From: Alphaproteobacteria bacterium
GTDB lineage: Bacteria > Pseudomonadota > Alphaproteobacteria > JANQSM01
Reading direction: 5' to 3'
Assembly (NCBI GenBank): GCA_028284025.1
Contig: JANQSM010000229.1
Coordinates: 1 to 21,813 of the forward strand
DNA: 21,813 bases
The translations under genes and the position numbers were made by a program. Positions 16,728 through 21,813 of this stretch are shown here, in pieces. Positions within the stretch are counted from its first letter, which is position 1; the number at the start of each line of letters is the position of its first letter. Under the pieces are notes generated by a model. The model saw only the letters and a program-made list of their open reading frames with translations, did no database searches and had not been told where the DNA came from.

Positions 16728-17392
16728 TGACCGTCATTGATATTCTTATCAATTATCGTCAGGCTTTTTTACAGGGGCTGTGGGTGACGTTGGAGCTTTC
16801 GGCCATCATCTGGGGCAGCGGTATTTTAATTGGTGGCGCTTTGGGCGTGTGGGGGGCAGACAGCTGGAAATCTGTGGGTATCCCCAGCCGACTTTTCTCA
16901 TTTTTGCTCTCTGGCGTACCGATTCTGGTATTTTTATTCTGGCTGCACTATCCGGCGCAAGCCATGTTTGACTTGGTGATTGACCCGTTTTATACAGCCG
17001 CGCTCACGCTAGCTATTGTGAACATTTTTGGCGTGGCAGATGTGGTGCGTGGCAGTCTCATGGACTTTCCAAAGCAATATCTTACCGCTGCCCGTGTGAC
17101 TGGGTTAACCACCAAACAAACGGTGCTGAAAATTCAACTACCGCTGATCTTTCGCCAGATTCTGCCCGCACTTCTCTTACTGCAAGTGACGATGCTGCAC
17201 ACCACGCTATTTGCCAGCCTTATTTCAGTGGAAGAAATTTTCCGTGTGGCTCAACGCATCAATGCACAAATTTATAAACCCGTTGAAATTTACACCGCCC
17301 TTGGTATCTTTTTCCTGGCGGTTAGCTTGCCAGTCAACGGCATGGCCTTCTGGCTAAAACATAAATTTACACGCAACCTATCGGAGAATTAG
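16727..17392 (+). CDS. ABC transporter permease, polar amino acid (HisM/GlnP) type
   Basis: This 221-residue inner-membrane subunit has about five hydrophobic segments. The ATPase-contacting EAA loop reads TAARVTGLTTKQTVLKIQLP, close to the consensus with G and I-LP spaced as expected. Length and loop match the single-domain permeases of family-3 amino-acid uptake systems. Such systems in Gram-negative bacteria often have two different permeases; only one is encoded here, so a homodimer (as in GlnP-type systems) or a second subunit elsewhere is inferred. GC is about 51%, unlike the AT-rich genes on either side. It is coupled to SBP2 by a one-base overlap. Its tail (GGAGAA just before the TAG) supplies the ribosome site for the next gene. 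Confidence 0.88.
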   Translation: MTVIDILINYRQAFLQGLWVTLELSAIIWGSGILIGGALGVWGADSWKSVGIPSRLFSFLLSGVPILVFLFWLHYPAQAMFDLVIDPFYTAALTLAIVNIFGVADVVRGSLMDFPKQYLTAARVTGLTTKQTVLKIQLPLIFRQILPALLLLQVTMLHTTLFASLISVEEIFRVAQRINAQIYKPVEIYTALGIFFLAVSLPVNGMAFWLKHKFTRNLSEN

Positions 17393-17399
17393 AATTCCG

Positions 17400-18257
17400 A
17401 TGCTTCATGAAAATACTTATGAATTTGATGGTATTAAAGTTCTTACTGATAAGCTAAATCGCTTACGATCAGATGATAACGATAATGTGATGGAGATATT
17501 TTACGAAGAGCAACCAGCTTCTTGGCTCTTTGTAATGGATGCTCTCAAAAAAGGCTTCTCTGGTAGTGCGCCTAAATTTTTAGATATAGGTTGTGGGTGT
17601 GGAATATTTGGCCTTTTAGCAGCTAAACATTTAAAGGCTGAAGTTACAGCTATAGATATCAGCTCACGTGCTATTGAATTTACAAGAGAAAATGCTAAGC
17701 TCAATGGCCTTGAATTAAACTTGAAACATGAAGCCTATTCAAAAGAAAGTTTTGCTGCAAATGCAGCTGATATTATATGTATGAATCCCCCATTCCACAT
17801 CTACCCGAGGGAATTTGAAACATCTTTACCCCAGCATGCAAGAGGAGGATCAGATGGACAAACTGAATTTAAATCTCAGCTGACAATAGCATTTAGTCAT
17901 CTATCAGCTAACGGATATTTATTTTTTGTGATTATGTGCGGAGGTGACGACCAACAGCCTGATTTTTGCAACTACATTCCTAGTATATTTAAAAATCGTA
18001 GCTTAGTTTACACTAATATACTACCACCCATTTCTTCGCGAGATTTTATGTTTCAACTCTATGGAGAGAAATACCAATATTTTACTAGAAACTATGAGGC
18101 AAGCTTTCCTTGGATTTACTATTGTACTGGTCTAGTAAAGGCTACTTCTGATTCATCAGAAATAACTTGTAAGCAGCACAGCATTGACCTCAAAGGCAGA
18201 GGCTGGAGTGATCGTATTGAACTTCACCAAGCAATTAATGAGCATGTTATAAATTAG
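17400..18257 (+). CDS. Class I SAM methyltransferase, MTS/NPPF type, inside the transporter operon
   Basis: The 285-residue soluble protein has motif I FLDIGCGCGIFGL (60-72), an acidic post-I residue in TAIDIS, and NPPF at about 128-131. NPPF/Y motifs are typical of enzymes that methylate amino groups in planar systems (RsmC, PrmC, TrmN6-like). The 60-residue N-terminal and about 100-residue C-terminal parts are not recognised, so the substrate is unknown: RNA, protein or a small molecule. By hand count the first 300 bases are about 37% GC, well below the neighbouring permease (51%), which suggests insertion of a foreign gene. It starts 7 bases after the permease stop and ends with TAG embedded in the GGAG ribosome site of SBP3, so it is translated within the operon. 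Confidence 0.82.
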   Translation: MLHENTYEFDGIKVLTDKLNRLRSDDNDNVMEIFYEEQPASWLFVMDALKKGFSGSAPKFLDIGCGCGIFGLLAAKHLKAEVTAIDISSRAIEFTRENAKLNGLELNLKHEAYSKESFAANAADIICMNPPFHIYPREFETSLPQHARGGSDGQTEFKSQLTIAFSHLSANGYLFFVIMCGGDDQQPDFCNYIPSIFKNRSLVYTNILPPISSRDFMFQLYGEKYQYFTRNYEASFPWIYYCTGLVKATSDSSEITCKQHSIDLKGRGWSDRIELHQAINEHVIN

Positions 18258-18269
18258 GAGAACTGAATA

Positions 18270-19157
18270 ATGAAAAACCTACCCATTTACATTACCGCAA
18301 TCATCCTTGCTGTTGCGGCTACTTTGCTAACACAGCAGTTTTCTGCTTCTACAGCTGTTGATCAAAATCAGATAAGTACACCTTCTGAGAGAGAATCAAT
18401 TTATAAGCGTGTTTTGAGAACTGAGACTATACGCTGTGGCTATCTCACTTACCCTCCTGAAATTGTTGTTGATTCGCAAACAAATCAAATCTCAGGCTGG
18501 GTTTATGAAATCATTGAAGCTGCGGCTAAAGAGCTTAATTTTAAAGTAGAATGGGTTGAACAAGTTACTCACGACAGCATGTTTCAAGGGCTTCAAACAG
18601 GTCGCTATGATGTTATCTGTAGTGGGCTTTGGGAATCTCCTCCTCGCAGTAAGGTGGCTTTATTTATGACACCTGTAACTTACGCAACATACTACCCATT
18701 TGTTCGCGCTGATGATACGCGGTTTGATAACGATTTAAGACTCATCAATTCAGAAGATGTTAAGATCGCCGTGGCTGATGGAGAATATGGGGAAGTAGTT
18801 GCTCGTGAAAAGTTCCCGAGTGCTGGTCTGCATAGTATTCCTCCTGGAACCTCCTACTCGCTTATCTTTCCTGATGTAGCAACCGGTAAGGCAGATGTGG
18901 TTTTCGCCTTACCTTCTACCGCTAGCCATTACATGAAGAACAACCCTGGGAAGTTGAAAATGATTGATCAAGAAGTTTTGGTTATGCCTTCATCTGTCAT
19001 GTCAACGAATGTGGGGGAGCATAAGCTTAAATATTTACTTGATAGTACTTTACGCCATCTCCTCAATACAGGTGTTGTTGCTAATATCATTGCCAAATAC
19101 CATCCAGGTGATGACAAAACTAATTATCCAGTAGCAAGACCATATCAGGAGAATTAA
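18270..19157 (+). CDS. SBP3: membrane-anchored family-3 solute-binding protein
   Basis: This 295-residue paralog has hydrophobic segment IYITAIILAVAATLLTQQF (6-24), almost the same as in SBP1, SBP2 and SBP5. A long polar linker follows, then the SBP_bac_3 body: TIRCGY, YDVICSGLWESPPR, RADDTRFDNDL, VATGKADVVF, and a C-terminal ARPYQEN. Cys56 and Cys117 are the only cysteines; Arg126 is the presumed carboxylate ligand. Here the WP of the other copies is WE. Sampled lines are about 42% GC, intermediate. Ribosome site GGAG (18257-18260) lies 9 bases before the ATG. Its last codons carry an AGGAGAA (19147-19153) that serves SBP4, whose ATG follows the TAA by one base. Confidence 0.85.
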   Translation: MKNLPIYITAIILAVAATLLTQQFSASTAVDQNQISTPSERESIYKRVLRTETIRCGYLTYPPEIVVDSQTNQISGWVYEIIEAAAKELNFKVEWVEQVTHDSMFQGLQTGRYDVICSGLWESPPRSKVALFMTPVTYATYYPFVRADDTRFDNDLRLINSEDVKIAVADGEYGEVVAREKFPSAGLHSIPPGTSYSLIFPDVATGKADVVFALPSTASHYMKNNPGKLKMIDQEVLVMPSSVMSTNVGEHKLKYLLDSTLRHLLNTGVVANIIAKYHPGDDKTNYPVARPYQEN

Positions 19158-19158
19158 T

Positions 19159-19986
19159 ATGTTGCAAAAATTGATCTTCTTTGCTGCCGCTTTGTTTCTT
19201 TTGCCAATTTCTGCTTATGCAGATCCAGTTATGGATCAAATCAATAAAACACAAACTATCCGTTGCGGTTATGTTTCGTATAGTCCTGCGTCTACAATCA
19301 ATCCTGAAACTAACAAGCTGGAAGGATATATGATTGACCTTATGGATGAGATTGGCCAACGCATGAATCTCAAAATCGAGTGGGCTCAAGAAACAAATTG
19401 GCCCACAATGTCCACAGATTTAAAAACAAATAAGTTTGATGCAGGGTGTGTGGCATATTGGAGTAATCCGCGTTCTGCCCGCCAAATGCTGACCAGCATA
19501 CCGCTTTTTTATCAGCCTGTATTTTTCCTGACACGTGCAGATGACACGCGTTTTGATGCAAATATCAGAAAAATAAATGATAAAGATGTTAGCGTTTCTG
19601 TTCTAGAAGGAGATGTGCCTGAAACTATTCTAAAAGAACTCTACCCAAATTCGAAAAAAATCGCTCTACCGCAAAACGCTGCTTTTGCCCAAGTGTTTCA
19701 AGAAGTTGCCTCTGATAGAGCTGATGTAACAATCGCGGCCAAACCCGATGCCGAACAGTTTATGAAACATAATCCAGGTATTCTCAAAGTGATTAATGAT
19801 CAGCCTGTTCGTCTTTATGCAAATGTCATGACGATGCGCCCTGGCTCTGAACAGCTTAAAAATGCTCTAGACGTTACCATTCGTGAAATGCAGCTAGATG
19901 GCACTATTGAAAGAATTATGAGCAAATACTCAAATAGTGAAGATGATTATTATATAATCGAATATCCCTATAAGAAGTTGAAATAA
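19159..19986 (+). CDS. SBP4: secreted (soluble) family-3 solute-binding protein
   Basis: This is the odd member of the five. Instead of the shared anchor it has a classical Sec signal peptide, with a hydrophobic core at 5-18 and a probable cut after AYA (residue 21), followed at once by the domain (TIRCGYVSYSP). The mature protein should be free in the periplasm. SBP_bac_3 landmarks are RADDTRFDANI, VLEGDV and SDRADVTIA. The only cysteines are Cys36 and Cys97, again 61 apart. The ligand-site Arg is shifted by one (Arg105 at Cys+8 instead of Cys+9), and the tail YIIEYPYKKLK differs from the other copies. Ribosome site AGGAGAA lies inside the end of SBP3. Stop to SBP5 start is 16 bases, with GAAAGG between. 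Confidence 0.85.
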   Translation: MLQKLIFFAAALFLLPISAYADPVMDQINKTQTIRCGYVSYSPASTINPETNKLEGYMIDLMDEIGQRMNLKIEWAQETNWPTMSTDLKTNKFDAGCVAYWSNPRSARQMLTSIPLFYQPVFFLTRADDTRFDANIRKINDKDVSVSVLEGDVPETILKELYPNSKKIALPQNAAFAQVFQEVASDRADVTIAAKPDAEQFMKHNPGILKVINDQPVRLYANVMTMRPGSEQLKNALDVTIREMQLDGTIERIMSKYSNSEDDYYIIEYPYKKLK

Positions 19987-20002
19987 GAAAGGTATTTATC
20001 CT

Positions 20003-20890
20003 ATGAAAAATTTATCCATCTATATCGCCACCATCATCCTGGCTATCGGTGCGACGCTCATCACCCAGCATTTTACGGCTCCACAAAATAACGCGACGGC
20101 GGTGTCCTCACAAGAAAAGGAATCCGCCTATGACCGCGTGATGCGTACGGGAACGATAAGATGTGGGTATGCGCTCTGGGAACCAGGGTTTATCGCCGAC
20201 CCTAATACGGAAGAAATTACAGGCTTAATTCCTGAAATTATGAATACCTTTTCTAAATACGCAGATATTAAAGTTGAGTGGACAACGGAAGTTGACTGGT
20301 CAAGAGTACCTCAGGAGTTAGAGCAAAACAAAGTAGATGTGATGTGTGCTGGTATGTGGCCCGATGGGAGGCGAGGTAAGTATATTATTCATTCCAAGCC
20401 GCTTATGGTTATGGCAGCACGTGTTTTTATGCGTGCTGGCGAAGCCGCCCAATATTCTTCGTATGAGAGCCTGAATAAACCTGATATGACATTTGCGGTT
20501 GTTGAGGGTGATATTTTACAAAAAATAGTGGATATTAATTTCCCAAAAGCCAACCAGCTTGATCTTTTGGGTATTGCAAATGCAGCTGAAAACCTTACTT
20601 CCGTTGCGGCTGGAAAAGCAGATGCCACCATAAATATTAATTCTGTTGTACAGGGTTTTTCGCGGAGCAATCCAGGGCAACTTGAAGCAGTTGACCTACC
20701 ACCCATTTCTTACCATCCTATTGTACTTGCGACTTATAACAGTGAAGATAAACTGATAAACTTTATCAATGCGACTCTCACACACATGCACTACGCAGGG
20801 GAGTTTAAGAGGATATTGAAAAAGTACCAGAATCAATATCCTGGATCTTTCTATTCACCCCTCATTCCTATTAATTTTATGGAAAACTAA
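20003..20890 (+). CDS. SBP5: membrane-anchored family-3 solute-binding protein with a composition break
   Basis: The 295-residue paralog has anchor IYIATIILAIGATLITQHF (6-24) nearly identical to SBP1, even at the nucleotide level in stretches. The next part (ESAYDRVMRTGTIRCGY) is nearly identical to SBP2. The body diverges: the RADDTRFD of the others is replaced by RAGEAAQYSS, while DVMCAGMWPDGRR keeps Cys115, Trp119 and Arg123/124. The only cysteines are Cys54 and Cys115. The tail KYQNQYPGSFY resembles SBP2. By hand count 20041-20220 is 53% GC, falling to about 41% over 20221-20580. The TAA overlaps the ATPase ATG by one base. Confidence 0.85.
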   Translation: MKNLSIYIATIILAIGATLITQHFTAPQNNATAVSSQEKESAYDRVMRTGTIRCGYALWEPGFIADPNTEEITGLIPEIMNTFSKYADIKVEWTTEVDWSRVPQELEQNKVDVMCAGMWPDGRRGKYIIHSKPLMVMAARVFMRAGEAAQYSSYESLNKPDMTFAVVEGDILQKIVDINFPKANQLDLLGIANAAENLTSVAAGKADATININSVVQGFSRSNPGQLEAVDLPPISYHPIVLATYNSEDKLINFINATLTHMHYAGEFKRILKKYQNQYPGSFYSPLIPINFMEN

Positions 20891-21618
20891 TGCTCCACGC
20901 CACAAACATTCATAAAGCCTTTGGCGAAAATAAAGTTCTGAAAGGCATTGATATTGAGATCAAGCCCGGCACCATCACGTGCCTGGTGGGACCGAGCGGG
21001 ACAGGCAAGACAACACTTTTGCGTGCTTTGTCAGTTCTGGATTTACCGGATCAAGGAACGGTGACGATTGATGGGGAATCTCACAGCTTTCCGTTAAAAG
21101 AGGGTGAAGTCATCACGCCCCCCTACCCCCAATTGACCGTGGTATTCCAATCACTGTTCCTGTGGCCGCATTTGACCCTACGCGAAAATATCATGCTCCC
21201 GGCGGGTAACATTGCACGAGATGATATTCATGCTGACCTGGATGAGCTGATCACATTTTTTGAGATGGAGCATTTTATTGATAATTACCCTAATCAGGCA
21301 AGTTTGGGGCAGCGACAGCGCGTGGCGTTGGCACGCGCCCTGATGCTTAACCCGAAATATATTTTGATGGACGAAATCACCAGCAGCCTGGATGTGGAGC
21401 AAATTCACAAAATTCTCACCAAGCTGGAAATGCTGAAAGAAAAAGGTATTGGCATTTTTTTGATCACGCACCTATTGAACTTTGCCAAGCGCGCGGCGGA
21501 TAATATTTGTTTTATTGATGATGGAAAGATTATTGAATCTGGCCCGCCCTCCATTCTGCAAAAACCTAAAACAGACCGGTTGAAGCAATTTGTCTCCGTT
21601 GTTGAAGCGGCGAGCTAA
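20890..21618 (+). CDS. ABC transporter ATPase, polar amino acid uptake type
   Basis: This 242-residue cytoplasmic ATP-hydrolysing subunit would power the permease encoded at 16727-17392. Walker A is GPSGTGKTT (34-42), Q-loop Gln87 lies in VVFQSLFLWPHLTLREN, Walker B ILMDE ends in Asp161-Glu162, and the switch His194 lies in LITH. All catalytic residues are present. The ABC signature is unusual: ASLGQRQRV (137-145) in place of LSGGQ, keeping Ser and the second Gly but losing the first Gly. The D-loop region reads EITSSLD where EPTSALD is usual. GC returns to host-like values. It is the last gene of the operon, with no strong terminator; only a 5-bp hairpin (21634-21647) without a T-run follows. 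Confidence 0.93.
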   Translation: MLHATNIHKAFGENKVLKGIDIEIKPGTITCLVGPSGTGKTTLLRALSVLDLPDQGTVTIDGESHSFPLKEGEVITPPYPQLTVVFQSLFLWPHLTLRENIMLPAGNIARDDIHADLDELITFFEMEHFIDNYPNQASLGQRQRVALARALMLNPKYILMDEITSSLDVEQIHKILTKLEMLKEKGIGIFLITHLLNFAKRAADNICFIDDGKIIESGPPSILQKPKTDRLKQFVSVVEAAS

Positions 21619-21668
21619 CGCACCCCGCCATCCGCCTTTATCAAGGCTCTGGGAATGACACAACATGA

Positions 21669-21697
21669 TTGACATCCTTAAAAGATGTGCCTATACA
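21669..21697 (+). promoter_or_regulatory. Sigma70-type promoter for tRNA-Met
   Basis: A perfect -35 TTGACA (21669-21674) and a -10 TATACA (21692-21697) are separated by 17 bases, about 40 bases upstream of the tRNA. This is the best promoter match seen in the window and sits in the 119-base gap after the ATPase gene. Two short hairpins are also present: ACATC/GATGT in the spacer, and GAAA..GCTA/TAGCTTTC (21710-21730) between promoter and tRNA. Confidence 0.7.
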
Positions 21698-21737
21698 CAT
21701 AAGTCCCGTTGAAAGAGCTAGATAGCTTTCATACTGT

Positions 21738-21813
21738 GGCGGAGTAGCTCAGCTGGTTAGAGCAGCGGAATCATAATCCGCGTGTCGGGGGTTCAAGTCC
21801 CTCCTCCGCTACC
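21738..21813 (+). tRNA. tRNA-Met(CAU), elongator type, cut by the window edge after CC
   Basis: Acceptor GGCGGAG (21738-21744) pairs with CTCCGCT, with a G-U at the first pair, then discriminator A and CC; the final A of CCA lies just outside the window. D-arm AGCTC-AGCTGGTTA-GAGC, anticodon stem GCGGA/TCCGC and loop ATCATAA with anticodon CAT at 21772-21774. T-arm is GGGGG-TTCAAGT-CCCTC, with one G-T pair. The base-paired first position rules out initiator tRNA. A lysidine-modified tRNA-Ile2 is the only alternative, but the sequence matches my knowledge of alphaproteobacterial elongator tRNA-Met. Confidence 0.93.

Noticed and set aside
14968..21618. Chemoreceptor or two-component sensor reading of the anchored SBPs
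   Set aside because: None of the SBPs has a cytoplasmic signalling domain, and no kinase, GGDEF or MCP gene is present; the permease and ATPase point to transport.
21672..21688. ACATC/GATGT hairpin as terminator of the ABC operon
   Set aside because: Only 5 bp with no following T-run, and it lies within the spacer of the tRNA-Met promoter.

Overview
The window most likely comes from an alphaproteobacterium. The gene neighbourhoods are familiar in that class: a rodZ-like gene, ispG, hisS, prfA and prmC in one run; aspartokinase divergent from ubiG; and grxC beside comF and a BioC/NDUFAF5-like methyltransferase. Genus cannot be read from the sequence. Base composition is moderate, roughly mid-40s % GC overall, with distinctly AT-rich patches in the last third. 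All percentages quoted are hand counts.

Left part (1-13355) is ordinary chromosome. A long minus-strand run reads rodZ-like > ispG > hisS > prfA > prmC > SCO/SenC > CitMHS-type ion antiporter, tightly packed with 1-4 base overlaps at several joints. Behind it come nitronate monooxygenase/FabK-like > lysC (minus), divergent from ubiG (plus). ubiG converges with the grxC/comF pair (minus). comF is head-to-head with a degenerate class I methyltransferase (plus), which converges with an unrecognised 262-residue gene (minus) that has its own plausible extended -10 promoter.

Middle (13518-14967): tRNA-Ser(UGA) is followed by about 180 bases of palindromes that include an inverted copy of part of its T-arm and a split second copy of its T-arm plus acceptor 3' end. 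A bidirectional terminator follows, then an AT-rich DMT/EamA exporter gene, then a plausible sigma70 promoter.

Right part (14968-21618) is the unusual section. One plus-strand operon encodes five paralogous family-3 periplasmic solute-binding proteins (SBP1-SBP5), a single polar-amino-acid-type ABC permease, one ABC ATPase and an AT-rich NPPF-type methyltransferase. Order: SBP1, SBP2, permease, methyltransferase, SBP3, SBP4, SBP5, ATPase. All five SBPs carry exactly two cysteines exactly 61 residues apart and a Trp four residues after the second. Four share a near-identical N-terminal membrane segment. In SBP2 and SBP5 the GC content falls sharply at about the same homologous point (residue 60-70), so the membrane-anchor/first-strand module looks like a fixed head joined to variable ligand-binding bodies. 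I infer a multi-receptor uptake or sensing system that diversifies by tandem duplication and recombination; the ligands are unknown.

The window ends in an elongator tRNA-Met(CAU) with a near-consensus promoter in front of it, so the accessory block sits between two tRNA genes.
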